From Chitinispirillaceae bacterium (GTDB lineage: Bacteria; Fibrobacterota; Chitinivibrionia; Chitinivibrionales; Chitinispirillaceae): a stretch of DNA of 64,000 nt. Under the pieces are notes generated by a model. That model saw nothing but the letters and a program-made list of their open reading frames with translations, did not search any database and was not told the DNA's origin. Shown here one piece after another: positions 1-9,812 of this stretch (position 1 is its first letter; the number at the start of each line of letters is the position of its first letter). The DNA is taken from NCBI GenBank assembly GCA_016929415.1, contig JAFGIW010000117.1, positions 1-64,000 on the forward strand, given 5' to 3'. Both the position numbers and the translations under genes were made by a program.

Positions 1-177
1 CCGCTTTCGCAGTGGCGTATTTACCGGCATCTGCAGCAGCAGCGCAAAGGAGTCTGCAAAGCAGCGTTTTAATCGCTCAATTTAGGTGATAGTTAAAAAT
101 AAATACAAATTCTATTACAAACAGATGAAAATGTAGTAATTTATTATTATACCCATCTTTTAATCCAGGAGGATTCC

Positions 178-1383
178 ATGTTTAAGAAAAGTCGTGCCGG
201 TATGCTGCTTCTCGTGGTAATGACCACATCACTTTTTGCGATCAGGCCTAATCCGCTGATTTCACGTTTTAAACCGATTTATGCTTCATTTACCGGATCG
301 CCTGCGGCCATTGTGAATGGAAAGTTTGGCGAAACGGCATGGTCGGTCAGCGACAGTTCCTGGATTGCGGTAAAACTCGAAGTCGGTCCGTCAAAAATAT
401 TTTTCACTTGGAACAATACCAATTATATGTGGTCAGACAGTATCGCAAAACCCGCAAACTGTATTGAAGGACTTCCCCTGCCGGTTGATTATAAAATTCT
501 CATTTCGGGTAACTCCACCAACGGGATCGATGGAGACTGGAAAACGGTAGATTCGGTTTCGGGCAATACCGTTGCCGCGAGGGGGCATACCATCAATTTA
601 GAAAACTCGTTCTGGGTTAAGATGCTTGTCGTCAAAGGCGGCGGGAAAATCGATGAGGTTGAGATTTTCGACATTTCAAAGGGAAATGATGATACATGGT
701 TTTTCCTGGGCACCAGTATTACCGCCAATGCATTTAAAAATCCCATACAGATGAAGAATTTCGGCCATTATATCATGGAATATGTGAAAGATTTCAATCC
801 GAATGCGACGCCGGCGTTCATCCGCGGCGGCATCGGGTGCGCTACCATGGCGGGTTTGGCGGCGGACCTGGATAAAATCATGCGGATTGCCGGCAACGTC
901 AATTTTTTCGCCGTTGAGGTCGGCACCAACGACGCCTGGGGCGGTTCGAGCGACAATGTGACGAGCTTTACCGACAACCTTCAGCTCCTTATTTCAACCT
1001 GTAAATCGCGCGGGATCCATCCGGTCATTGCGCGCACTCCCGCCACCAATCCCGAAAAGGCGACGTGGCAGATCAATGAAGGGTATATCAGGGCCATCGA
1101 TGAGCTTACCAAAAAGAACAATCTTATTCCCGGCCCCGATCTCCACACCTGGTTCCTGCAGCATCCCGATGAACTGAAGGATGACGGCATCCACCCGTCA
1201 CAGCGTGGCGGCGCCAGCATTCAGCGGCTCTGGGCCGAAGCGGTGTACAAGCTCTATCAGCCGGGCGTAAAATTACCTGCCGGAGAAATCAACGCGCCGA
1301 AAACAGCTGCTTCCAGGGCGGCGGCGACTCCCAAACGAAAGGGAACCCCGAAGGGAAAAGGTGCCGCCGTGAAGGGGAAATAA
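178..1383 (+). CDS. Secreted SGNH/GDSL-like hydrolase with Lys/Ala-rich C-terminal tail
   Basis: Signal peptide; FFLGTSIT, GGIGC, VGTNDAW and DGIHPS blocks typical of SGNH hydrolases; RBS aggagg upstream. Confidence 0.8.
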   Translation: MFKKSRAGMLLLVVMTTSLFAIRPNPLISRFKPIYASFTGSPAAIVNGKFGETAWSVSDSSWIAVKLEVGPSKIFFTWNNTNYMWSDSIAKPANCIEGLPLPVDYKILISGNSTNGIDGDWKTVDSVSGNTVAARGHTINLENSFWVKMLVVKGGGKIDEVEIFDISKGNDDTWFFLGTSITANAFKNPIQMKNFGHYIMEYVKDFNPNATPAFIRGGIGCATMAGLAADLDKIMRIAGNVNFFAVEVGTNDAWGGSSDNVTSFTDNLQLLISTCKSRGIHPVIARTPATNPEKATWQINEGYIRAIDELTKKNNLIPGPDLHTWFLQHPDELKDDGIHPSQRGGASIQRLWAEAVYKLYQPGVKLPAGEINAPKTAASRAAATPKRKGTPKGKGAAVKGK

Positions 1384-1462
1384 GAAAGCGCGCACAGGTT
1401 GCCCCCAACGCTCGACAGGACCGTTTTTTTGCGGAAACATAACAAATTAATAGCCGCTCTCA

Positions 1463-2296
1463 TCACTCCTGCAACGGATAGCTTCCCGTGTATACCGCCC
1501 GAGCCGGTCCTGTCATGAAAACCGGATCTGCCGATTCTCCGCTCCATTCGACCAGCAGATCACCTCCGGGCAGATGAACGGTGACTCTGTTGCCGTGAAA
1601 CCGGTTGAGTATTCCCGCTACCGCTGCCGCGCAGGCGCCGGTCCCGCACGCCTGGGTTTCACCGCACCCCCGCTCCCAGACCCGCATCCTGATCTCCGTA
1701 TCCGATAAAACCATCACAAATTCGACATTCGTTTTATTCGGAAAACTTGGGTGAGTTTCAATACGGGGTCCAAAGCCGAGCACCAGGTTGTCCGAGAGGT
1801 TGTCGGCATAGATGACGGCATGCGGATTGCCCATCGAAACGGCGCTTATATTGAAGGTAACGCCATTGATACTCAATGGTTCCATTAGAACGCGATCATG
1901 CGGTGAGACAACCGGGACCTGGTCGGCCCTGAGTCGCGGCGGCCCCATGTCAACGCGTACTTGTCCGTTTTCACCTCGTTCCGCACCGATGATTCCCGCA
2001 GCAGTTTCGATGGCAAGCTCCCTGGATGGACTCAACGATAAGAGATTGATATAGTTCACACAGCACCTTATTCCGTTGCCGCACATTTCCGCTTCGCTGC
2101 CGTCGCTGTTGAAAATCCGCATGTGGAAATCGGCACGGTCGGACGGGAGAATCAAAATCAGACCGTCGCCGCCGATACCGCGACGCCGGTCGCAGAGGGC
2201 AACCGCAGTTTCCGCCACGCACCCGAGGGCTCCGGGCGGAAACTCGTGGGTAACGACGAAATCGTTGCCGATACCTTCCATTTTGATGAAATTCAT
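1463..2296 (-). CDS. dapF: Diaminopimelate epimerase
   Basis: MNFIKMEGIGNDFVV N-terminus, EMCGNGIRC and ACGTGACAAAVAG catalytic Cys motifs; start set at internal ATG. Confidence 0.95.
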   Translation of the reverse strand: MNFIKMEGIGNDFVVTHEFPPGALGCVAETAVALCDRRRGIGGDGLILILPSDRADFHMRIFNSDGSEAEMCGNGIRCCVNYINLLSLSPSRELAIETAAGIIGAERGENGQVRVDMGPPRLRADQVPVVSPHDRVLMEPLSINGVTFNISAVSMGNPHAVIYADNLSDNLVLGFGPRIETHPSFPNKTNVEFVMVLSDTEIRMRVWERGCGETQACGTGACAAAVAGILNRFHGNRVTVHLPGGDLLVEWSGESADPVFMTGPARAVYTGSYPLQE

Positions 2297-2345
2297 CGAT
2301 TGACTCCCAGTATATCTGCAGCGGCGCATTCTCCGCCGCCATAAA

Positions 2346-2376
2346 AAAGACGCACCTTTACCGATGCGCCTTCATT
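2346..2376 (-). terminator. Rho-independent terminator-like hairpin
   Basis: Minus strand AGGCGCATCGGTAAAGGTGCGTCTTTTTT, 6-bp stem followed by T run, downstream of the 2402-3760 gene. Confidence 0.5.
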
Positions 2377-2401
2377 TTTATGCGGAATAACGATCACCCA
2401 T

Positions 2402-3760
2402 TTAAGGAACAATAACTACGTTGCTCCGTTTGGAACCGACCCTGACGATCCACATGCCGCTCGGCGGACGGGGCAGGTCGAACGACCGTCCGGCGGTGAA
2501 GATCGCATGGGTGGAAAGGATGCGTCCCTGCACCGAGAAGATATCCACTTTAAACGGGGTGATCATTGCGTCAGCCATTGTACAATGCAGATGTTCCGGC
2601 GCAACATGAATAGCGTATTGCCGGGCTGATTTTACCGGATTGCCGATCACCGGGTGTACATGAACCGTGTCACAGGTTGTATCAAAGACTCCGATAAGCG
2701 ATATGAAATCGAAATCGTACTTGCCGGTGGAGGCGCCGCAAAAAATAGAAAAACTGAGAGAATCGGTACCCGCCAGGTCAATGCTTGTGTAGGAGAGGCT
2801 GCATGCCTGCCATTCGGTTGACAGCGGAAATTCCATTGAGGTGAGTCCCGCATATTCACGAGTGCTGCCGGCCTGGGCCTCGATTGATATGGCCCGGGCG
2901 GAATCGGCTTTCGCCCAGGCTCTGAAGGTATACGTGAAACATTTCTGACACTTCCATGAGGGGTCCTGCAATTGGACTTCAAAAGCACTTTCAGGCTTTG
3001 AAGTGACGTCGACCCTGCAGAATTTTTCCCCCGATTTTGCTCCGGCGGTCGGAAAACCCATGGTTGCCGCTCCGGTGGAGGAACTGTCGGTTTTTACCCA
3101 CAGGTTCCATCCGGCCCCGTCGACCTCGAAACTGCCATTTTGGTAAATATTATTGGTATCGGGGGGTGGGGACGTTATGAGCATTGCAGCATCGAAATCA
3201 TACACACCTATCTGGGATCCGCAGACAAGAGCGAAATTGATTTTATTGGTACCTTCCACATCCGCGGTAAATATTTGATGAAACTGCTGCCATTCCGTCG
3301 TGAGGTTCATTGTGGCGCTCGCACGCCAGGTGTAAATACTTGATGCATCGCCATACACCGATATCGTCGCAGTCCGTGTGCTGTCGGAGCGCGCCCAGAT
3401 TGAAAAATGGTAGACTGAATCCTTTTTCGCCGCCCATGCCGGATCTTTCATCTGCACATGCCAATTATTCTGTTTGGAAACCGCCGTTACGTTTATCCGG
3501 CAGAAACTTTTTCCTTCTTTGGCTGTGCCGGTCATTGAATCGATCACACGCGTTGCCTGAGCGCCGGAGTCGCTGTTCAACTCAAAGGGCCAGCCAAAGT
3601 CGGCACCGCCATCTGCATAGGACCCCTCGAATCCTCCGTTGGTAAACAGATTGGCAGGCGCGGCGGCCATAAGAGAATACGCCAGTCCGGCAAGCAGGAG
3701 CAGACACTTCATGCTCATCCCCTTCATAAACAACACTCCTTGAAAAGGTAAAGAGAACAC
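2402..3760 (-). CDS. Secreted protein with two CBM4/9-like carbohydrate-binding domains and C-terminal sorting-like tail
   Basis: Two repeated units NLFTNGGFEG.../NIYQNGSFEVDG... each with W-rich beta-sandwich pattern; signal peptide; C-term FSVQGRIL...GMWIVRVG. Confidence 0.7.
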   Translation of the reverse strand: MFSLPFQGVLFMKGMSMKCLLLLAGLAYSLMAAAPANLFTNGGFEGSYADGGADFGWPFELNSDSGAQATRVIDSMTGTAKEGKSFCRINVTAVSKQNNWHVQMKDPAWAAKKDSVYHFSIWARSDSTRTATISVYGDASSIYTWRASATMNLTTEWQQFHQIFTADVEGTNKINFALVCGSQIGVYDFDAAMLITSPPPDTNNIYQNGSFEVDGAGWNLWVKTDSSSTGAATMGFPTAGAKSGEKFCRVDVTSKPESAFEVQLQDPSWKCQKCFTYTFRAWAKADSARAISIEAQAGSTREYAGLTSMEFPLSTEWQACSLSYTSIDLAGTDSLSFSIFCGASTGKYDFDFISLIGVFDTTCDTVHVHPVIGNPVKSARQYAIHVAPEHLHCTMADAMITPFKVDIFSVQGRILSTHAIFTAGRSFDLPRPPSGMWIVRVGSKRSNVVIVP

Positions 3761-3993
3761 CGATACGCCAATGCAGCCCGTGAAATCGTTGTTATCAACG
3801 GGCCGATACTATCAGATACTTCCCCCCCTCTTTCCTAATATAATTATTTGCCCCGGTAGATTGTATTTCTAAATTGAAAGCCGGAAAGCTGTACCTATCC
3901 CCTTTAGTTAAAATTTTTCTTCAGGATCAGAAGCAGATTTTATAAAACAGACCTATAGCTCATTGGGCAGGATAAACTTACGTTTCAAAGAAA

Positions 3994-4022
3994 GGGGTGT
4001 CATGCCTAGGACACGACACCCC
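3994..4022 (-). terminator. Terminator-like hairpin
   Basis: GGGGTGTC...GACACCCC 8-bp stem; on minus strand followed by TTTCTTT, just after the stop of 4046-4588. Confidence 0.6.
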
Positions 4023-4045
4023 ATCCGCGGAACTTCGGACAGTTT

Positions 4046-4588
4046 TTATACCTCGGTGTAGGCAACCTCTGCCTGGACCTCGCTGTTTTCTTCAGCTTCA
4101 GCCGGCGCAGCTGCCGTCGGTTTGTCTGCAGGACTGTAGTACGACATCACTGCCGCATAGAGCGCCTTGCGGACATTTCTCGCGCTTTCCTCGGTTTGAA
4201 AGGTAAGCCAGACCGTGGCACTTTTTTCATTCATCGTCACCACATTGACGGGCAGGCCGTATTTCTCGTTTTCCTCGTTTTCCTCCTTTTTCAATTTGAC
4301 CGGCCTGCCGAATGACACGATGCTGGTTATGTCGATACTGTCGCCCTTCGAACGGAACTGGTGCGGTTTGACGGTCCCCAGCATGGCGCCGAGAAGGCCG
4401 CGTGCCTTGCGAGCCGAATCCTCATTCTTGAAATGACAGAATGCGGCGCCGTGTGTTGTCGTCAACCTGAAGTAGTGGGTATTCTCACTCTTTCGGTTCT
4501 GCGGCGTATAGGCGGTGACCGGACCGGCATGAATGACATGGGCAACGATAATGCTGTCCGAAGCGGTACTGAAAATGACGTTTTGCAT
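4046..4588 (-). CDS. Hypothetical protein with internally duplicated domain
   Basis: Open frame with RBS (aaggag); two related segments (AAFCHFKNEDSARKARGLLGAML / ATVWLTFQTEESARNVRKALYAAVM). Confidence 0.7.
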   Translation of the reverse strand: MQNVIFSTASDSIIVAHVIHAGPVTAYTPQNRKSENTHYFRLTTTHGAAFCHFKNEDSARKARGLLGAMLGTVKPHQFRSKGDSIDITSIVSFGRPVKLKKEENEENEKYGLPVNVVTMNEKSATVWLTFQTEESARNVRKALYAAVMSYYSPADKPTAAAPAEAEENSEVQAEVAYTEV

Positions 4589-4654
4589 GATGAACTCCTT
4601 TACTTCTTAAGTTGTTAATGATTTAAGGTTAACCTCGTTATACCATTGAGATAT

Positions 4655-4670
4655 ATCAAATCGCATGCCA
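4655..4670 (-). promoter_or_regulatory. Possible sigma-54 (-24/-12)-like promoter, imperfect -12
   Basis: Minus strand TGGCATGCGATTTGAT; -24 TGGCAT good, -12 TTGAT instead of TTGCW; 67 bp upstream of 4588 start. Confidence 0.35.
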
Positions 4671-4745
4671 AAGAGCACTCGGTGAAAGAAATGGCGAATT
4701 CAAGCAAAAAACAGCGAAGCAGGTCAAGTATTTTTCGATCTATGG

Positions 4746-4790
4746 GTCGCATTTTTGCGACTACGAATTTTATAGTCGCATTTTTGCGAC
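4746..4790. promoter_or_regulatory. Pair of perfect palindromes GTCGCATTTTTGCGAC, 29 bp start-to-start
   Basis: 4746-4761 and 4775-4790 are identical 16-mers (GTCGCA-TTTT-TGCGAC). Confidence 0.8.
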
Positions 4791-4907
4791 AAAAATCCTC
4801 TGTTTGGAATTGTGAAAAAACAAAACGGCAACTTGCATCGCCATGGCTTCATCCGGCCGGAGGAGGATGGGACATGTAGTAAACCGATCAGGTTGCCCGG
4901 ACATTCT

Positions 4908-5112
4908 TTAAAATTTAATTCCCTGACCCTTCAGGATATATCTGCCGAAGCCACGGAAGGTATGTCGGAGCATTTTATACTCGTACTCCCCGCGGTCATA
5001 ATCCCGTTTGAAAACGGTTTTTTACCACAAATCGGCGTAAAAGGCAGTCTCGAATAATTCAACAATTCCGTAAGGGCGGTTTGCGAATCGGCTGTGTATC
5101 CCGGCCCGGCAT
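4908..5112 (-). pseudogene. Degraded coding fragment with in-frame stop
   Basis: One minus frame reads ...GIHSRFANRPYGIVELFETAFYADLW*KTVFKRDYDRGEYEYKMLRHTFRGFGRYILKGQGIKF*. Confidence 0.35.
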
Positions 5113-5343
5113 TGGAAATAAATTACAACGATGAATTAACCAATTTTCGGTATAATAGCAAATTGAAGATTTTAAATTATCAATTTCGGTTCAAATGAGA
5201 TTATGGTTTCCTCATTGCGCCTGACCTCACCCGGCGGCGCTGCCGCCGTGGCCTCTCACATGGCAAAAGACGGGCATGCGCCGGGAGGTAGCGACGGACG
5301 GCCGTGCGTCAATGAATCGTTCAAATAAAATAAGGAGATCATT

Positions 5344-5442
5344 ATGGCAATGTTTGATTGGCTTTCAGAGGAAGTCGCCAGCATCACGAACAAGTTCCAC
5401 CTGTTCGAGAGGCTTCGCACCCAAGGTAAATGGATTATATAA
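5344..5442 (+). pseudogene. Short 32-codon ORF, possibly a truncated gene start
   Basis: RBS aaggag then ATG; MAMFDWLSEEVASITNKFHLFERLRTQGKWII*. Confidence 0.3.
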
Positions 5443-5656
5443 GCCGCTCTGTTCAGGCGCCCGCCGACAATGGTATAATCTGCGATAATAAGAGACTGGT
5501 ATTTGCAATCCTCATGTGGACACCGGCCGGTAGCGGCATATATTGACTTTATTGGGATCGTTACCCTAATATTTGTTAATAACATCCCTTTTATGAGGAA
5601 TGGTTGATTAGGATGTGTATGCAACGTTGAGGTGTATTCAGCTGAAAATCGGTAAC

Positions 5657-7438
5657 ATGACTCGATTTCTAACGGGCGATTTTTTTAAAAAGAGGCGGAA
5701 AGTGTTGAAGAATGTTATAACCTCGAGGTTCTTATCCCAGCTTGCGCTTTTTTTACTAGCATGCATGCTTATTGTTTCTTTATATCATATTGGATCTGTC
5801 TATATAAATAACTATGCGGTTGAATATGGGTTTCATTTAAATATGTTTGGCCCCTCCGAAGGTGCTTTTTATTTATTGTACGGCTCTCTTGGCTTTTTTT
5901 CGGTTTTGTTTTTATCGGCGATTCGCTGGCCTACGGACTGGTTTTCGAGATTGTCTTTGGAAGCCGCTAATATCAATTTCCCGAGGATGGCGTTGATATT
6001 GTCTGTCGCGACAACTGTCTTCGTTATTGTGATTCGTTTTTTGATCCTTCAATGCGCTCCCATGACAGACGATGAACATGCATATCTTTTCCACGCTCAT
6101 ATATTGAAGAGTTTCAAACTGTTCTATGCGGGATATGAAACCGAGATACGGCCTTTCCTGACAAATCAGTTTCTGATGATGGGCGACAAGGCCTATAGTC
6201 AATACTATCCCGGATTTCCATTTGTTTTATCACTGGGCATGCGTCTTGGAATTGTTGATTTTATCAATCCTGTTTTAGCGGGAATGGGGATTTACATCAC
6301 CTATCTTTTAGGCAGCAGAATCGGAAAGTCCGCGTGGATAGGAATTATAGGAGCATTATTTCTCGCTATTTCACCATCCTATTTATTTACCTCTTCGATG
6401 TTGTTATCTCATACGCTCACCGTCGTACTCGGCGGAATCGCATTTATATTGCTGTTTCGTGCTAAGGATACAGGGTCGGTCTTAACTGTCGTTTTTTCTA
6501 CGATATTGTTTGGAGGATTATTATTTACGCGACCCCTGTCCGGAGTGATTTGCGGGCTCGTTGGATTCGTTTCAATAGTCTCATCGTCGCTCTGCAAACG
6601 GATGAAATTAAAACTGTTATTCTGGATTATAACAGTAGCATTGTTGATTGGCGTGTTATTTCTTCTCTACAATAATTTGCTTACCGGAGATCCGCTGACG
6701 ACCACAATAAAGTCTGTTGCCGAACACAGGGGCATGAACAGATTCAGATTTCATTCTTCTTTTTTGCATAGTGGATCATGGGCTGACCTTTTGGCTTTTC
6801 CACTGTTGAGGTTCAATTTTTGGGCCTTTGGTTGGCCATTATCACTCATATTCCTGTTTCTGGTACCAAAGGGTGAGATCAGGATGCTTGGGTATTTAAT
6901 CATATTCGCTTTCTGGCTATCCCATCTACCGTGGCCATCTGTCGGTGTAAACCTAAGTGGGGCCGCGCACTATTTCGAGACACTACCATGGATCGCGCTT
7001 CTAACGGCTTCCAGCGTTGTTCATTGTGTCAGATATTCCAATAGTACAATAAAGAAAGTATGTGTTAGTTTTATTTTATTTTCAACTATAGTTTCTATTG
7101 TCGTATTTTTCCCATGGGCCTCGCAAAATCTGGGCAAACTGGCTGAGCGAAACTTGAAACCATACGTGGCGGAGAAATATGCTGAGCCTCCGGCAATTAT
7201 TTTTGTTCGCTCGTTATATAGGGGAAAAGTAAATCCAAGTAGAATCAACACCTGGACATACTTCAGGAAAAACAATACTCTTGAGTTAACGGATGATATC
7301 TTGTGGTTCAATGACCTTGGAAAAGAAAAAAATCGTATTGCGATGGAGAGATTTCCTAATCGACATTATTATCTTATAAAACCGGCAGTAAGTAAAAAAA
7401 AGGATATCATGTTCGTATTAAAGGAGGTTTATAAATAA
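5657..7438 (+). CDS. PMT/ArnT-like (GT39/GT83-type) membrane glycosyltransferase
   Basis: Multiple TM helices, periplasmic TDDEHAYLFHAHIL near N-term typical of GT-C fold enzymes. Confidence 0.75.
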   Translation: MTRFLTGDFFKKRRKVLKNVITSRFLSQLALFLLACMLIVSLYHIGSVYINNYAVEYGFHLNMFGPSEGAFYLLYGSLGFFSVLFLSAIRWPTDWFSRLSLEAANINFPRMALILSVATTVFVIVIRFLILQCAPMTDDEHAYLFHAHILKSFKLFYAGYETEIRPFLTNQFLMMGDKAYSQYYPGFPFVLSLGMRLGIVDFINPVLAGMGIYITYLLGSRIGKSAWIGIIGALFLAISPSYLFTSSMLLSHTLTVVLGGIAFILLFRAKDTGSVLTVVFSTILFGGLLFTRPLSGVICGLVGFVSIVSSSLCKRMKLKLLFWIITVALLIGVLFLLYNNLLTGDPLTTTIKSVAEHRGMNRFRFHSSFLHSGSWADLLAFPLLRFNFWAFGWPLSLIFLFLVPKGEIRMLGYLIIFAFWLSHLPWPSVGVNLSGAAHYFETLPWIALLTASSVVHCVRYSNSTIKKVCVSFILFSTIVSIVVFFPWASQNLGKLAERNLKPYVAEKYAEPPAIIFVRSLYRGKVNPSRINTWTYFRKNNTLELTDDILWFNDLGKEKNRIAMERFPNRHYYLIKPAVSKKKDIMFVLKEVYK

Positions 7439-7439
7439 A

Positions 7440-8351
7440 ATGCCCTTTTCACGTGATTCGAAAGGTTGTTTTTCTAAAGACGATAGAGCAGTTACCGTAA
7501 TTGTTCCAACGTATAACGAAGAAGCTGCGATTTCGCAAACTGTTGAGAAAATATGGAATACTATGGTATCAACTCAAAGGGAATTTGAAATACTTGTTAT
7601 TGACGATGGTTCCAATGACGGAACAAATCAGATATTGAATTCTATTGAAGACGGCCACCTAAGAATAATTAGGCATAATAGAAATAAGGGATATGGGGCG
7701 GCCTTGAAAACCGGAGTGAGAGCGGCTACAACGCCATTGATTGTGATTACAGACGCTGATGGGACTTATCCAAACGAACGGATTCCAGAATTATTGTCTG
7801 ATTTTGGTGGCAAAGACATGCTCGTCGGATCTCGTACGGGAAAGAAAGTAAAAATTCCTTTTATTAGAAAAATACCTAAATGGTTTATCGGACGTCTCGC
7901 TAATTATTTAGCAAGAATAAAAATCCCGGATATTAATTCAGGTCTAATGGTTTTTAATCGGGATACGCTTCTTGGATATCTCAATATATTGCCCAATGGT
8001 TTTTCTTTTACAACGACTATTACTCTGGCGATGTTAACTTGTGGAAATGAAGTCGAATATGTAGCAATAGATTATGCCCATCGTGTAGGAAAATCAAAGA
8101 TACGCCCTATAAGAGACACTTTAAATTTTATACAACTTATAATTCGTACTATTTTGCTTTTTGAACCGTTGCGAATTTTTATACCAATCGCGGCGTTGAT
8201 GTTTTTATCGAGTATTGGCGTATTTGTGTATTCCTATATTTTTACTCCTAAAGTAATGGACATGACAATTGTAATATTAATAGTCGGCAGCATACAAATG
8301 CTTGGAATTGGTATGCTGGCGGATATGATAAACAGAAGACTTGGGAGATAG
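7440..8351 (+). CDS. Family 2 glycosyltransferase, DPM1/DPG-synthase like, with C-terminal TM helices
   Basis: VIVPTYNEEAAISQTV, VIDDGSNDGT, ITDADGTYP. Confidence 0.9.
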   Translation: MPFSRDSKGCFSKDDRAVTVIVPTYNEEAAISQTVEKIWNTMVSTQREFEILVIDDGSNDGTNQILNSIEDGHLRIIRHNRNKGYGAALKTGVRAATTPLIVITDADGTYPNERIPELLSDFGGKDMLVGSRTGKKVKIPFIRKIPKWFIGRLANYLARIKIPDINSGLMVFNRDTLLGYLNILPNGFSFTTTITLAMLTCGNEVEYVAIDYAHRVGKSKIRPIRDTLNFIQLIIRTILLFEPLRIFIPIAALMFLSSIGVFVYSYIFTPKVMDMTIVILIVGSIQMLGIGMLADMINRRLGR

Positions 8352-8387
8352 AAGGTAAAGCCGAATTGACGGCGTTGAAAAGATACC

Positions 8388-9812
8388 ATGAGAGTTTTAC
8401 TAATCAATCCGCCCAGAAATAACGAAATTATAGGTAACAATCCTAATGCTCTTGAAGAGAGTCGGGGATACAATCCCCCGCTCGGCATTTTATTTTTGGC
8501 GGGATATCTACAAGAGCATACGGAGCACTCGGTAAAAATAATGGACGCGCAAGCGGAAAAACTCTCTTGGGCGGAAATTGGTGCAAGAATCGCGAACGCA
8601 AAACCGGATATCGTTGGTTTGACCGTAATGACACAAACCCTTATAGATGTAATGCGTATCGTTGAGATATCACACGTTAAGGCACCTAGGGCGAAAGTGG
8701 TGCTAGGCGGTCCACATGTTCACTTGTTTCCCGGAGAGACCATTACACTACCCGGTATTGACTACGTAGTGTTGGGGGAAGGAGAAAGAACATTCAGGGA
8801 GCTAGTCGATAAATTAGAGGCAAAAGATGATTTGGAAAACATATCCGGGCTTGTTTTTAAAAGAGGTAGAAAGATAATCAATACAGGATTTCCGGAAATG
8901 GTAAATGATTTAGATGCGTTGTCTTTTCCCGCACGCAATCTTACGGATGTGAAACTCTATGATTCCGTGCTGATGCCTCGTAGTCCAGTTACAACATTAT
9001 TCACCAGCCGCGGTTGCCCCTATGTATGTTCTTTTTGCGACAGACCTCATCTCGGAAAGAAATTTCGGGCTAGAAGCGCGGATAACGTTATCGCAGAAAT
9101 AGAGGAATGCAAGCGTCTTGGAATACGGGATTTCTTGATATATGATGATACATTTACCGTACGGCGCGATAGGGTTTTCGATATTTGCCGCAAAATTATA
9201 GATAATAAACTGGATATCCATTTTGATGCCAGAGCTCGTATCGATACAGTAGATGATGAGATACTGCGACTCATGAAGGAGGCAGGATGCCAAGGTATTC
9301 ACTATGGTGTGGAAGCGGGAACAGAGAAAATATTGAGAGTGTTACGAAAAGGAATAACCCTGGAACAGGCCGAGGATGTTTTTCGATTAACTCATCGCAT
9401 AGGAATCAAGACACTAGCGTACTTTATGATTGGTTCGCCGTCTGAGACAAAAGAGGATATTGAAGAGACCTTCAGGTTTGCAAAAAAGCTAGACTCAGAT
9501 TATATGCACCTCACAATTTTAACTCCGTTTCCCGGGACAGAAATATATAGAAGAGGAATGGAATCCGGCGTTATAAAAACTGATGTATGGCGTGAGTTCG
9601 CGAAAAACCCTCATCTCGGGTTTATTCCACCATACTGGTCGGAAAACTTTTCACTTGAGGAATTGAAATCCCTGCTCATACAGGGATATAAGGAATTTTA
9701 CAGACGCCCGGCGTATCTTTTTAAAAGAACTCTAGAGGTGAGAAATTGTAGGGAATTTGGACGTAAGTTTAGAGCGGGAATTCGATTGCTTACGATGAGA
9801 AGCCGGCAATGA
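8388..9812 (+). CDS. B12-binding domain radical SAM protein
   Basis: N-terminal B12-type Rossmann domain (LLINPPR...GGPHVHLFPGE), CPYVCSFC radical SAM motif. Confidence 0.9.
   Translation: MRVLLINPPRNNEIIGNNPNALEESRGYNPPLGILFLAGYLQEHTEHSVKIMDAQAEKLSWAEIGARIANAKPDIVGLTVMTQTLIDVMRIVEISHVKAPRAKVVLGGPHVHLFPGETITLPGIDYVVLGEGERTFRELVDKLEAKDDLENISGLVFKRGRKIINTGFPEMVNDLDALSFPARNLTDVKLYDSVLMPRSPVTTLFTSRGCPYVCSFCDRPHLGKKFRARSADNVIAEIEECKRLGIRDFLIYDDTFTVRRDRVFDICRKIIDNKLDIHFDARARIDTVDDEILRLMKEAGCQGIHYGVEAGTEKILRVLRKGITLEQAEDVFRLTHRIGIKTLAYFMIGSPSETKEDIEETFRFAKKLDSDYMHLTILTPFPGTEIYRRGMESGVIKTDVWREFAKNPHLGFIPPYWSENFSLEELKSLLIQGYKEFYRRPAYLFKRTLEVRNCREFGRKFRAGIRLLTMRSRQ

Noticed and set aside
5232-5248. 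CGGCGGC-GCT-GCCGCCG hairpin
   Set aside because: Strong hairpin but no T run and no clear gene end; could be chance in a GC-rich patch.
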